Of a stretch of 64,000 nucleotides of DNA, positions 1-12,270 are shown one piece after another. The number at the start of each line of letters is the position of its first letter. Position 1 is the first letter of the stretch. The notes under the pieces are model-generated. The model was not told the origin of the DNA and did no database searches. It saw only the letters and a program-made list of their open reading frames with translations. Where the stretch lies: contig CM060911.1 of assembly GCA_030737875.1 (NCBI GenBank), positions 97,236,599-97,300,598 of the forward strand, in the 5' to 3' direction. The position numbers and the translations under genes are program-made. Source of the stretch: Allium sativum. Lineage: Eukaryota > Streptophyta > Magnoliopsida > Asparagales > Amaryllidaceae.

Positions 1-230
1 TTCGAAATCGTTTTCAATTCAATTCATTTCGAAATCGTTTTCAATTCAATTCATTTCGAAATCGTTTTCAATTCAATTCATTTCGAAATCGTTTTCAATT
101 CAATTCATTTCGAAATCGTTTTCAATTCAATTCATTTCGAAATCGTTTTCAATTCAATTCATTTCGAAATCGTTTTCAATTCAATTCATTTCGAAATCGT
201 TTTCAATTAAATTCATTTCGAAATCGTTTA
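1..230. repeat. 27-bp tandem repeat, about 8.5 copies
   Basis: The unit starts TTCGAAATCGTTTTCAATTC and recurs every 27 bp with almost no variation until 230. It probably continues left of the window. A much more degenerate relative of the reverse complement (GAATTGAAAT...) lies at about 58250-58440 in a plus-strand LTR, so this is a local expansion of an LTR segment. Confidence 0.95.
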
Positions 231-350
231 AAATCGATATAAATATCGTTCACGTCGAAATGGCGTCAATCTAATCAATACGGCTTAATAAATTTCTATT
301 TTCAAATATTCTATTTCAAATATTTCTTTTTCAAAATAGTTGTTATTATC

Positions 351-516
351 AAAATATTTCGTTCAACACATGACCAATCTCAATGGATGAGTACTGTCAA
401 CACATGAACCTTTATTTTATATTGATAAAGATGTAAATTTTATTACTAAAATATTTCGTTCAACACATGACCAATCTCAATGGATGAGTACTGTCAACAC
501 ATGAACCTTTATTTTA
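351..516. repeat. 97-bp spaced direct duplication
   Basis: A segment of about 70 bp starting AAAATATTTCGTTCAACACA at 351 recurs at 448, with intervening ATTGATAAAGATGTAAATTT. It is part of a family of CAACACATGA repeats also seen at 8880-9236. Confidence 0.9.
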
Positions 517-1171
517 ATATTCTTTATTTTCTACATTGGAATGAGGCCCAATCAATTACCATATAAAGTTAATTATATGGATTCCATACAAAACATGTAT
601 ATAATAGCATTGAAAAATAATCAACCATCAACCAAAGTGCACTACACTGTATAAGCATCAAATATAGATATCTAACGCTTATAACAGCCTGTCAATCCAT
701 CGATCGACATATTTAATCAATCAGGATGAGTGAACTTCAAATTTCATCCCAACACCCGTGTGGGGTTTCAAACAATCAAACACAGATTTTAGTTGTGCAG
801 TTGGGCGATGTGTAAAATTTATCGACCCAATCAATGTCCTTCAAATAGGTGTACATAAACAAACCGTCTGGTTTGTAAATGAATATTTATTTATTCACAT
901 TCACGTTAAAAATTATATTTTTAACGATAAAACATTTTATTCAAACATATGAATTTCTATTCGGTTCATTTATTCAATAAAATGATATTTTTATTTTTCT
1001 AACATATCTTAGAAAATTTCGGCGGCATAACGGCACGATACTAGAAACAGGACGAGGCCTAGCCTTATCCCCAGTCTAGTGAAGGCCCACGCCATTCACA
1101 CATCAATCAAATTCACCAAACAACCAAATTCAAATCAAATCATATAACTAAGCTATGCAACCAAACAAACA

Positions 1172-1215
1172 AGTCCATGGTCTATGGACGATTGTGTCGG
1201 GTGCTACTAAGCACC
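1172..1215 (-). other. Conserved two-hairpin motif in LTR
   Basis: Read on the minus strand, GGTGCT-TAGT-AGCACC is followed by TCCA...TGGA arms around AUAGACC-like loops. Equivalent motifs occur at 9740-9787, 25777-25821, 33006-33050, 57501-57545 and 63190-63234. Confidence 0.7.
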
Positions 1216-1365
1216 GTCTGCATCCTAGTATATATATATAAATAGAAATGAAATTGAAAGGTGAGAAATTCTCACCGATAGCTATCCAAACTTCACGGCT
1301 CTCCACTGATAGAAATCTTCATCGCTATCGCTTCTTCGTCATCTTCGTTGCCCGTAGCCACTACA

Positions 1366-1712
1366 TATATAAAAATCGAATTTTTACTTCGCTTTTCAAT
1401 ATATAAAAATCACATTTTTATTTCGATGTTCAATATATAAAAATCATATTTTTAATTCGAAGTTCAATATATAAAAATCACATTTTTAATTCGAAGTTCA
1501 ATATATAAAAATCATATTTTTAATTCGAAGTTCAATATATAAAAATCACATTTTTAATTCGAAGTTCAATATATAAAAATCACATTTTTAATTCGAAGTT
1601 CAATATATAAAAATCACATTTTTAATTCGAAGTTCAATATATAAAAATCATATTTTTAATCTTCACATCTAATAAAAATCATATTTTTAATCTTCACATC
1701 TAATAAAAATCA
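1366..1712 (-). repeat. Hairpin-bearing tandem array (34-bp unit, then about 29-bp variant)
   Basis: Units contain AAAAATCATATTTTT or AAAAATCACATTTTT, self-complementary cores separated by AATTCGAAGTTCAATATAT. About eight 34-bp copies are followed by shorter units with AATCTTCACATCTAAT. It occupies the same LTR position as the arrays at 9968-10294, 25040-25620 and 18746-21150. Confidence 0.9.
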
Positions 1713-3327
1713 TATTTTTATTATCATACTTATATAAAAGTTACATTTTTAAACCGTTCTCTACCTAAGAAAGATTATATTTTCACGACCGATGTTCTTT
1801 ATATTTTCACAACCGATGTTCTTTATATTTTCACAACCGATGTTCTTTATATTTAAAAATTTTAGATTTTAAAAATAATGATAAACATATATAATTTCAG
1901 ATTTTAAAACAATCCCCTTCTCCTTAAAACTGAAAATTATTCCAACGTGAATTTACAGTAGAAAATGAGAATAAATTCAAGGTTGTTTACCATTCTAATC
2001 GTTTTCACTTCTGGAAAGCACAAACCCTTGCTCGCCTCGCCTTCACGGTTGCTGTGCCATCCACAGTTCCTGGAAGATCATCGGAGGTGGTTCGCTGTCG
2101 CCGGAGGTAAGGGGGCGCGCAGGCGGAGGCGCTGGCTACAATAGGGTGGCGGTGGCGATAAAGGGGACTGGAGGTGGATCGACAGACTAGGGTTCCAGGA
2201 GGCATGGTTTTAGTCTTCGCGTTGGAGAGGGCGTCACTGGAACGGAGGAGGAGGCTTGCGGAGGGGGCGGCGGATCTCAGGTTCACCGGCGCAATGGAGC
2301 GACGGGGGTCAGAGGGTGGCTGGAGTAACCGGGTTTGATCGGTTTCTTTTTTTTTATTTAATTTTATTCTGAGCGAATGAAGAAATAGGGGGGGGGGGGC
2401 AGAGGGATTTAAGGAGGGAAGGGATATTTTTTTTTACTTACTTATTAAATTTATATTCTCATAAAATAACTTTTTCTGTCGACTTCAAAATCGAACCCAC
2501 CGCCTGTCACCCGTAGCGTTTTACCCCCATTCCGAACACAATGGGATATGTATCGCAAGCCGATTCGGCTGTTACAATCGATTTTCGTTGAATTTACATT
2601 TAAATCATTATATTGAATTTTAAACGTACATTTCAAATTACCGGGGTCACATACTAACTATATAAATCCCATAAAAATATTTTCTAGCTTCGCATTGACG
2701 ATACGGTCCTAACAAAACTAGTTTCGCCGAATTCTGAGACCGTTGGAAAAATGGCCATTTTCCAGTCGATTAAAATCAACTGAAACCGGTCAAACACGTT
2801 TTCTTTTGCCACGCTCACATATTGATTCGAAAAATTATGAAATTTGGAATCTAGCAATAACTTGACACTGCGGATCCAACAAAACTGGTTTCGTCGAAAT
2901 CTGAGGTCATTTGCAAAATTCCCATTTTTAAGGGCCTGAATTCCATAGCGACTATTCAGAATTTTCAACTGGACATATCTTTTGATTCCCGCTATGAAAT
3001 CTTGATTTTTCGGATTCGTTGGAAAGATATTATCAATTATATCCTAATGTTTTTGGTTTCACTAAAATCCGGATTGTTTTGCACCCGGTACATTCAATTG
3101 AAGTTTGAAATCGAATTATCGAACTACCGCGCCATTTTCCATTCTATTTATAATTATATATAAATATTTATATTCTAACTACGGCGTATATAAATATATA
3201 CGTCGAATTCAATTCAAAATAAATTTCTCGTCGATATTATTTAACATAATTCATTTTAAATAATTAAAATTTGCTAAAATTTCCAAAATAAAAATTTCAA
3301 ACTGGCCCAGATTTTCGGGTTGTTACA

Positions 3328-4508
3328 GCCTGGGGTCGGGGTTGGAGGCTGGAAGGTACGCATGGCCGAGGGCAGGCGGTGGAAGGGGCGGATTTGGCTG
3401 TGGTGTGCTGGTTTGGGTGTTTGGGTGTATTCCGTTCGAGATGGGGGCAAAGAGGGAGGTCGTCGACGAGGTGGGTTGCTGGGGAACTGGCGGCGGCTTT
3501 CTGAGGGTGGGCGGTGGTGGCACGATGGCCGGGGTGAGGCGGGGTGGCAATTTTGAGGGTGGCGGTTGCTAAAAGGGGGGGAACGACGGGGAATAAGGGT
3601 TTCCCCTTTTTTTTAATGAAATCATAGCCTTGAAAACATATATATATCTTTCCCATTCGACCTTTAAATCGAACCCACCGCCTGACATCCGAAACGAAAT
3701 ACACCCACTCCGGACCCAATGGGATATGTTTCGTAACCCAATTCGGCCGTTACGATCAGTTTTTCATTTAAATCAAAATATAAATCTGTATATTGAATTT
3801 GAACGCACATTTCAATTTACCGGGACCACATACGGACTCTAAAAATTCCCGAAAAATATTTTCTAGCTTCGTATTGACGATACGGTCCTAACAAAACTAA
3901 TTTCGTCAAATTCTGAGACCGTTTGAAAAATGGCCAATTTCCAGTCGACAAAAATCAACTAAAACTGGTAAAACGCGTTTTCCTTTGCTACGCTCACATA
4001 TGGATTCAAAAAATTACGAGTTTTGAAACCTAGCAATAATTTGACATCACGGATCCAACAAAAGTGGTTTAGTCGAAAACCGAGGTCGTTTGCAAAATTT
4101 CCATTTTTAAGGGCCAGAATTCCATAGCGACTATTCTGAATTTTCAACTGGACGTAACTTTTGATTCCCGCTATGAAATTTCAATTTTTCGGATTCGTTG
4201 GAAAGATATTCTCAATTAGATTCAAATATTTTTGGTTTCGCTAAAATCCGGTTTATTTTGAATCTTGTACATTCATTTGAATTTCGAAATCGAAATTTCA
4301 AACTACCGCGCCATTTTCAATTCCTTTAATAATTAAAATTAATTAATTATTTTCTAACGTCGATCTATATGAATATATACGTTCTAATTCTATTAAAAAT
4401 AAATTTCTCGTCGCTATTATTTAAAATAATTCATTTTAAATATTCAAAATTCACTAAAATTGCCAAATTAAAAATTTTAAATTGGCTCAGATTTTCCAGG
4501 TTATTACA
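3328..4508 (-). mobile_element. 3' LTR (U3 start portion) of minus-strand long-LTR element
   Basis: The right edge ends ...GGTTATTACA, the reverse complement of TGTAATAACC. It abuts the polypurine tract of the same element. The segment matches 10566-12270 of the element's other LTR block for block: a GC-rich proline-coding-like leader at about 3330-3590, the CCGCCTGACAT block, and the TTCGTATTGACGATACGGTCC block. It is interrupted at 3327/3328 by the LTR described at 1-3327. The remainder of this LTR is outside the window. Confidence 0.85.
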
Positions 4509-4521
4509 ATCTCCCCCACTT
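4509..4521 (-). promoter_or_regulatory. Polypurine tract
   Basis: The minus strand reads AAGTGGGGGAGAT directly next to the 3' LTR start, preceded by a GAGGACGAAAAG block. This is the plus-strand priming site expected for an LTR element. Confidence 0.85.
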
Positions 4522-5534
4522 AAAACTTTTCGTCCTCGAAAAGGAACGAAGCTGAAAGTTGTTTAATTAATCAACTCAACTTTCACTATTTTCATTATGG
4601 CTTAAGTTCTTCAACTTTTCAGTTTCTAAGAACTTTTCAAATTATTCAAATATTAGGCTAATACCCTAAATTTTCGAAAAATTTCTCCATAACCTCCCCT
4701 GCATCGGGGACTTCGGGATATTTCAAATAGCCTCCCATGGCCCTCATCAATCCAAAAAGAAAAAGAAACAGCCAAGCGGCTAGCCAATCGGATCATAAAA
4801 TCATCCTAAACCCAAGAAATTAGTAAACATGTACCTATTTGTCGGGCAAACAATTTTATTCTTCTGCTGTAACCTCCTTGCTATGACCTGTTCAATGTGA
4901 GTACATGTATATGCATGCGATTTCAAACAATTTTCAATATAGTTCAATATTCGGTTCAATTTGGCATAATGGTTCAAGATATCAAACCAATAATCAAACA
5001 ACACAACCAGCAATCAATTAGTGGATTATATTTTGAATTCATAATTTTGATATATATACAGAAAATCATGTTTTTTATTCCAAATCACAACAATAAACTT
5101 ATCTAGTTTTGGTTCTCACACCAGTCTAATGGAAATATATAGAAATCCCACTTTTGAAAATCGAACACAAACTACTGATGCTATATAGTCATCAGTAGAC
5201 TCATCCTAGGGCGACTAGATGTGATTCTATATCTATCTAGTATATTAAAACTTCGAATATACGTTCATGACGCATATATGCAAAATCTTTATATACTCGA
5301 TTGTCCGAATTCAGTACAAATAAAATATTCAAATACGTATAAAATGGTTTAAATTTTCAAAACAAAACTTGTTTTCAAATTTTTATTTCAAAAATTTCAC
5401 TCTTTACACTAGTTCTAGGATACTATTGATCCCATCTCTAACGAGTTATTCTTACTGGATATTACTAATCCAATCTCTGATGAATTCTTTCGTTCGGTTC
5501 TAATGTGTCTTGTTCTCGAGCTCTGTAAACCAAA

Positions 5535-5546
5535 GCTCTGATACCA
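5535..5546 (-). promoter_or_regulatory. Primer-binding site, initiator tRNA-Met type
   Basis: The minus strand reads TGGTATCAGAGC, complementary to the 3' end of plant initiator tRNA-Met. It lies a few bases inside the 5' LTR end at 5550. Confidence 0.9.
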
Positions 5547-8209
5547 CTCTTTAACGACCCGAACTTCCTCGGTAAGGAAAGAACGGATTTCTTTGAGAAC
5601 AACACATATCGGAATGCAAACTGAAGAACATTTCATTGTATATTACAACAATTCATCAGAATAAAAGAATATACAGAGTATGAATAAATATTACACAGTC
5701 GATAAATTTCAGAGATTACAATACATTACATAGTAGCGGAAAATAATACAAAGCACAACTAAAGAAGATATACGGATACAGAGCTTTCCGGCTATCATTC
5801 CACTGTAAATCAGGATCCTGTGAATATAAATCTGCAAAACCAAAACTACTAGCTGCCCGTGTGGAAAATAGGGGCACCCAGAGTTTAGGTTAAAACAATA
5901 GACTCCAGGTCAGTCATGTGATTGGTGTGAGAACTAAAACAGTTATTTAAAACTTTACTTTAAAAGAGAGTAATTCAAGGGACCACGCCGATAACACGGA
6001 ACGGGTTTCCTCCCAAGAACACTAGTGCATATAACAAAACAGCGCAATGTTTTTTGGAAAAATGAAGCTATTATAAGACCCAGGTCCCATCACACAATGC
6101 AACGCAAGCCGGAGGATAGGGTTTTCCATTATAATAGCCAAACATGCTTGGTACGTTTAAAACAAATCATTTGATACAATTTTAAGTGCATAGTGTCAAA
6201 ACAATTTCAATCATAAATATCAATCATAGACGGCATGGGTACCATATATCATGTCGCCATAGTAGGCTCTACAAATAAAACCGTAATGTCACGTATCGGA
6301 AATTGGATTCCATCATGAGTCGAGGCAATGGGCAAGCTCCTCTCCATTCGAGACACTCTAGCAAATGTCTCAGGACCACAAACAGCGATCCTTGGAATCG
6401 GTTGGGCCGGTCCTCTCTTACTTTTGAGGATTAGTTGTTCCTGAACACACGTTTCCCGGTCCTATAGGACCTATATAATGGTCTGTACGTCGACTCACAT
6501 ATTGCCAGTTATCGACCATATATTCGAGGCGCCTCGCATTCCAACAACCACACAGGTAAAAAGTATATAAATGTCAGGGCTGGTAGGTCACTGACATCAC
6601 CCATAGCTAGAAAGAAACGTCGTGTTCTCCTAACGGACCTTATCCCGTTTTTGACTCATACCGAGGTGTGAGGCTCACGAATTAACGCTATACACAAAGC
6701 TATGCCACACAGGCCGTGCTTTGATCATCAACCACAAGGCTTTGCTTTTCAATAGAAGCCTTGATCATTTGTCACTTAGGCGTGCCATACAGGCAATTCA
6801 CTCTATGCGACTGATGTCCATCGATATACAACCTCTGAGCTCGTACGTCTCAGAGAAGGGCGTTAAGCAAGAGAATAAATTCTCTGCTGCCAAACAGATG
6901 TATATTTAATCGAGATCAATCAACACAGAATAAAATCCAATGTCAGATACACAGTCCATTTACAAGTTCATTCTGGGTCTGAACGAAACCGGAGGCACTT
7001 TCCTCGCATATCCATCGATCTCCAAGTACGTCTGGACGATCTCCAACATATTCCCTCATCTTGGGTGTACATCCCAATCAAGTTTGCCAGGAATCATCCA
7101 AACGACGTGAAGACCCCCGGTCTTCAACCACCGTCTTCACCTTCGACATATCGTCGAATCGGTTATTCAGAATGGGTATAAACCCGGCCTTTCCGAATAA
7201 CCCGCGTATATTATAAACAAGTGTTACACAAACACAACATACGCCTCATTCCAATTCAAAATTTTCTTTTATTCAAAAATTCACATTCTTAGGGAAAGGT
7301 TCCCATTAATTTTATCAAAGGTAAATTCTTCTAAATTTATTCTTTAATCTTCCTTTGGATATCATTTCAAACCATATTATGGTTTTCCAAACTAGTCAGG
7401 ATTAGCGAACCACACCGAAGTAATAATTTATTTTATTTCCCAATCCCAACCTATTCATCCCATAAAGCAAAACTGGTAATACTCCATATCTAACACCACG
7501 GTGTTATCGGTAAATATTAATTACCATTTCACGTTCAAATCTAATTAAAGATTAACTATCGCTTTGGAGCAAAACTGGTGATACTCCATTCTCGATCACT
7601 TTAATCTAATTAAAGATTCATTAAAACTCTACTTAGTATTAATCTTCCCAAAACTCAATATCCTGTCTTTAACTGGGTTAAAGAACCAATGTCATCTAAA
7701 ACACGGTTCACGATAAACCAAAAATCACTTCCCATTGTTAATCGGGTTAAAGAAAAGGTGTTATTCAAAACACCGCTCACGATAAACCCAAAACCAATTT
7801 AAATTCAATTCCAATTAATATTCTTTATTTGGTACACTTCAATAAATCTAAATAGAAAGATTTAATCTTTTTCTCAACTGGGTTTAAGAATAGTTTTAAT
7901 GAAGACAACATTCACGACAAACCCAAATCACGTTTGATATTAAATACAAGGCTCTGAATAAAAAATATATCGGCTTATATTCAATATCAAATTCTACGAC
8001 CAACAAATATCGTATTGGAAATATTGATATAAATATATCTTTCAAATTTCCACAACCATCTCTGTATAATCACGAAATCCAACATCGAAATATTCCGAAT
8101 ATAATTTCGATTCAAATCCATTTCCACTTTATATATTGGAAATTCTAGTTATTTTCAAAACCATTTCAAATCCACTTTATTTATTTTAAAAATAAATGGG
8201 ATTATAATT

Positions 8210-8419
8210 CTAGTTCAAAACTAGATCATTTCGATAAAAATCTATTTTTATCTTTTCAAATTTGGAATTTTTCATCCCAATTCTTCAAAAATCATTTCTT
8301 ATGATTTTACACAAATTATTGATATTTTTAATAATTTTATCAAGGCCGGTACAGTCGATTTCCATCAACGGCCATCGAACTGCACTTACAGCGACCTTTT
8401 CCAAATTTGATTCGGACAT
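8210..8419 (-). pseudogene. 69-codon LTR reading frame, one nonsense change
   Basis: On the minus strand an ATG at 8419 opens a frame that matches the intact 69-codon frames at 27277-27486, 34514-34723 and 58751-58960, with no indels and the same terminal TAG. One GGA codon equivalent reads TGA here. Shared residues include RWPL, EIDCTGLDKIIKNINNLC and KIDF. I do not recognise a protein family. It is either an LTR-borne small protein relic or a chance open stretch of a constrained RNA. Confidence 0.4.
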
Positions 8420-9059
8420 AATTTCAAATCCAACCATTAGATTTCAAATCTCTAATATTCGTTAGAAAGCTCTTTTCGATTGGAACCCAATAGTTCCGGT
8501 TTTAGGAGAATTCGACTGTCAGATCTCCCGTAATGTCCATTCGAAGTCAATGGTCGAAATTCACGAACTGCCACAGCGCGACGCGTTCTATTCAGGCCAT
8601 TATATATATAATATATAAATATATTATATATTTCATCGATTTCATTTTAAAACGTATTTTATAATTCGTTTTAAATTCGTTGTCGAAACGATTTCAACTT
8701 CATATTCAATTTCGAATCAAAATTGAATATTCCACATCATCGATATACAAATGATAATATTTTCAAAACATTATATTTTGAAATCACTTCCTTTTCTATA
8801 TTCATTATAAAAACGAATATAATCGATATAAATATCGTTCGCGTCAAAATGGCGCATCTCTAATCAAAACGACTTTATAAATTTCAATAACTTCGTTATT
8901 CTATTCAACAAATGAATATTTATTCTATTCAACACATGAATCTATATTTCTTTCAACACATGAATATTCTCAACACATGAGTATCGTCAACACATGACTA
9001 TTTTTGTTATTTAATATATTTAATAAAATTATGATAAAGATGTAAATTTTATTGTTTAA

Positions 9060-9236
9060 AATATTTTACTCAACACATGAATATTTTTAACACATGAATA
9101 TATATTTTATTCAATACATGAATATATATTTTATTCAACACATGAATATTCTGTATGCTATTCAACACATGAATATATATTTTATTCAACACATGAATAT
9201 ATATTTTATTCAACACATGAATATATATTTTATAAT
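9060..9236. repeat. 24-bp CAACACATGAATATATATTT tandem repeat
   Basis: About seven imperfect copies of TATTCAACACATGAATATAT plus TTT occur in the 5' LTR. Related CAACACATGA units are scattered at 8900-9000 and 360-505, and as the reverse complement at 26700-26800 and 33930-34030. Confidence 0.9.
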
Positions 9237-9739
9237 ATTCTTTATTTTCCCAATTTGAATGAGGCCCAATCAATTACCATATAATGTTAATTATATGGAT
9301 TCCATACAACACATGTATATAATAGCAACGATAAATAATCAACCGTCATCCAAAGTGCACCACACAACTGCATAAGCATTAAATATAACTAATTAACACT
9401 CATACAGTCTGTCAATCAAATGATCGACATACCACTAAACAATTGGGATTAGTGTACGTCAAATATCATCCCAACACCCGTGTGGGGTTTCAATCCACAA
9501 ACAATGAATATTATTTGTGTAGTTGGGCGATGTGTAAAATTTATCATCCCAATCAATATCCTTCAAATAGGTGTACATAAACAAACCGTCCGGTTTGTAA
9601 ATGAATATTTATTTATTCACATTCACGTTAAAAATTATATTTTTAACGATAATTAATTTATTTCAACACATGAATGTTTTATTATCCATTTCACATCAAC
9701 ATCACAAACAAACTTCACAACACATCAAACAAGCATACA

Positions 9740-9787
9740 AGTCGTCCATGGTTTGTGGACGACGGGTGTCGGGTGCTGCTAAGCACC
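9740..9787 (-). other. Conserved two-hairpin motif in LTR
   Basis: The minus strand gives GGTGCT-TAGC-AGCACC and a stem GTCGTCCA / TGGACGAC. The second stem carries G-C where the copy at 25803-25821 has A-T, a compensatory change. Confidence 0.75.
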
Positions 9788-9967
9788 GTCTGCATCCTAG
9801 TATATATTTTAACTAGAAAACAAGATTTAAAGTGAGGAGTTCTCACTGACTAGATAAACCAATACACCGCGGCTCTTCATATGTAGAAATCTTCGTCGTG
9901 CTCGCCTTTTGTCAATTTCATTGTCCGTAGCCACTACATATATAAAAATCACATTTTTATATTCACT

Positions 9968-10294
9968 CTATATGGATAAAAATCACATTTTTATACCGCT
10001 ACTATATAGATAAAAATCTATTTTTATACCGCTACTATATAGATAAAAATCAATTTATATACCGCTACTATATAGGTAAAAATTCTATTTTTATACAGCT
10101 ACTGTATAGATAAAAATTCTATTTTTATACCGCTACTATATAGATAAAAATCCTATTTTTATACCGCTACTATATAGATAAAAATCTATTTTTATACCGC
10201 TACTATATAGATAAAAATTCTATTTTTATACCGCTTATATAGATAAAAATTATATTTTTATACCGCTACTATATAGATAAAAATTCTATTTTAC
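9968..10294 (-). repeat. Hairpin-bearing tandem array, about 33-bp unit, about 10 copies
   Basis: Units are of the form TACCGCTACTATATAGATAA followed by AAATCTATTTTTA. The AAAAAT...ATTTTT core is self-complementary. Most copies differ by single bases or a 1-2-bp indel. Confidence 0.92.
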
Positions 10295-10879
10295 CACTTC
10301 GTTTGCATTATAAAAATCACATCTTATAAATGTCGTATGCAATGAAAAATCAAATTTTTATTTTAAAATCAAATGTAAAAATCATATTTTTAATGGCATA
10401 ATTGAATAAAAATTGAAATAAAACTCACTTGAGGTGTCGGAGTGGCGGAGGAGGCTCGGGGAAGAGATAAACATCTCGGGGACTGAAATGTACACTTGAA
10501 AAATAATAAAATCGGATTTTTAACTACGGGGCCCACTGGTCGGGGTTGGTGGTCGGAGGGGCGGCGCCTGGGGTCAGGGTTGGAGGCTGGAAGGTGCTCA
10601 TGGCCGGGGTAGGTGGTGGAAGGGGCGGATTTGGCTGTGGTGTGCTGGTTTGGGTGTTTGAGGGTATTCCGTTCGAGATGGGGGAAAGAGGGAGGTCGTC
10701 GACGAGGTGGGCGGTGGTGGCGCGATGGCCGGGGTGAGGCGGGGTGCCGGTTTTGAGGGTGGCGGCAGCTAAAAGGGGGAGAACGACGGGGAATAAGGGT
10801 TTCCCCTTTTATTTAATGAAAATCATAGCCTTGAAAACATATATATATATATATAACTTTCCCATTCAACCTCTAAATC

Positions 10880-11430
10880 TGTAACAACCCGGAATTTTGG
10901 AACCAATTTAAAAATTTTATTTCAGGAAATTTTAATAGAAAATGCGTCAAAAAAAAGGGTTAAACAATAAAAAGTTTACATTTTTATTGTAAAGGAGAAA
11001 ATATGAAAAATGAGCATTGGTTTGAATAGGAAAGTTGTTGTAACATAAAAATTCACATTTTTATGTAATAATATGATTCATTAAAAAGTTAAAGTATTCG
11101 AGAATTTCCAACCTTTGAATCAGACCTGCGTGGTTTATGGTCGATTCTTTTGAGCGGGAATTTTCGGGTCTTTATAGTTGGTATCAGAGCATTTATAGTC
11201 TTCCGCTGTGTATTGTATTTATGTATTGTAATTTAACTTCCGGTGTATCATTCCTTTATTTGATGTACTCTGATATTCTGTACTCTGATGTAACATTATT
11301 GTAATGTCTATAAAAGTCTATTGTTATTTGTTCTTATGAATTGTATTCCCAAAGTTAACGTATGCGAGTTTTGAATGGTCTTGGTCGATTTTGCGATCGA
11401 TTAGGTCCGGGCAAAATCCGTGTCGTTACA
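10880..11430 (+). mobile_element. 551-bp TG...CA insertion with LTR-head, PBS-like site and LTR-tail in odd order
   Basis: It starts TGTAACAACCCGG and ends GTGTCGTTACA, flanked by the 5-bp duplication AAATC (10875-10879 and 11431-11435). The empty site is seen at 3666-3670 in the sister LTR. Inside, TGGTATCAGAGC lies at 11179-11190, preceded by TTTATA. After it comes TTCCGCTG...ATGGTCTTGGTCG...CGTTACA, which matches the last 250 bp of the LTR ending at 61708. The order head, PBS, tail is not that of a normal LTR. It may be a solo LTR of a chimeric lineage or a collapsed miniature (TRIM-like) element. No coding region. Confidence 0.8.
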
Positions 11431-12270
11431 AAATCGAACCCACCGCCTGACATTCTAAGCTAAATACCCCCACTCTGGACCCAATGGGATATGTTTCGTA
11501 ACCCAATTTGGCCGTTACGATCAGTTTTTCATTTAAATCAAAATATAAATCTATATATTGAATTTGAACGCACATTTCAATTTACTGGGACCACATACGG
11601 ACTCTAAAAATTCCCAAAAATATTTTCTAGCTTCGTATTGATGATACGGTCCTAATAAAACTAATTTCATTAAATTCTGAGACCATTTGAAAAATGGCCA
11701 TTTTCCAGTCGATTAAAATCAACTAAAACTGGTCAAACGCGTTTTCCTTTGCCATGCTCACATATGGATTCGAAAAATTACGAATTTTGAAACCTAGCAA
11801 TAACTTGACATCACGGATCCAACAAAAGTGGTTTCGTCGAAAACCGAGGTCGTTTTCAAAATTTCCATTTATAAGGGCCAGAATTCCATAGCGACTATAC
11901 TGAATTTTCAACTGGACGTAACTTTTGATTCCCTCTATGAAATTTCAATTTTTCGGATTCGTTGGAAAGATATTCTCTATTAGATTCAAATATTTTTGGT
12001 TTCGCTAAAATCCGGTTTATTTTGAATCCTGTACATTCATTTGAATTTCAAAATCGACATTTCAAACTACCATGCCATTTTCAATTCCTTTTATAATTAA
12101 ATAATTATTTATTCTCTAACGTCGATCTATAGAAATATATACGTTCTAATTCTATTCAAAAATAAATTTCTCATCGCTATTATTTAAAATAATTCATTTT
12201 AAATATTCAAAACTCACTAAAATTGCCAATATAAAGTTTTTAAATTGGCTCAGATTTTCCGCGTTATTAC

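Larger units (their letters stand above)
1..3327 (-). mobile_element. LTR of a minus-strand long-LTR retrotransposon (first 3.3 kb of the LTR)
   Basis: The right edge reads ...CGGGTTGTTACA, the reverse complement of the LTR start TGTAACAACCCG used by the other elements here. Read on the minus strand, the blocks come in the same order as in the complete 6.2-kb LTR at 23696-29908: conserved head, GC-rich leader (about 2330-2005), AT hairpin array (about 1712-1366), two-hairpin motif (about 1215-1172), then CACACGGGTGTTGGGATG. It interrupts the LTR that resumes at 3328. The uninterrupted site, GCCTG, is visible at 10566-10570. The rest of the element lies left of the window, so I cannot say whether it is complete, solo or truncated. 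No coding capacity is seen. Confidence 0.85.
4509..5549 (-). mobile_element. Internal region of minus-strand long-LTR element (non-coding, about 1.04 kb)
   Basis: It lies between a primer-binding site (5535-5546, minus strand) and a polypurine tract (4509-4521). Its length nearly equals the 1037-bp internal regions at 29909-30945 and 61709-62745. It holds the box GCCCGACAAATAGGTACATG (minus strand, 4828-4847) shared by those elements. A minus-strand open frame at 4801-5013 includes EQVIARRL and KIVCPTNRYM, but the frame is not kept in other copies, so I do not call a gene. No gag or pol is present, hence non-autonomous. Confidence 0.8.
5550..12270 (-). mobile_element. 5' LTR of minus-strand long-LTR element, about 6.2 kb once the insertion is removed
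   Basis: It runs from the primer-binding site to GCGTTATTACA at 12270, the reverse complement of an LTR start. Removing the 551-bp insertion at 10880-11430 leaves about 6.17 kb. Landmarks, in minus-strand order: LTR head, GC-rich leader (about 10770-10440), GTGAGT donor-like site at 10428, hairpin array 10294-9968, two-hairpin motif 9787-9740, 69-codon frame relic 8419-8210, GGTTATTC hairpin 7202-7161, conserved CTCACACCAGTC block near 5930. Its right end interrupts an older gypsy pol fragment. Confidence 0.9.

Noticed and set aside
2380..2400. Poly-G run as an assembly artefact or boundary
   Set aside because: It is a short homopolymer within a continuous LTR, with matching blocks on both sides.
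4801..5013. Minus-strand 70-codon frame with EQVIARRL and KIVCPTNRYM, similar to 62280-62462
   Set aside because: The matching region at 30490-30640 is frame-broken upstream, and 55250-55313 has further stops. Nucleotide boxes are kept better than the frame.
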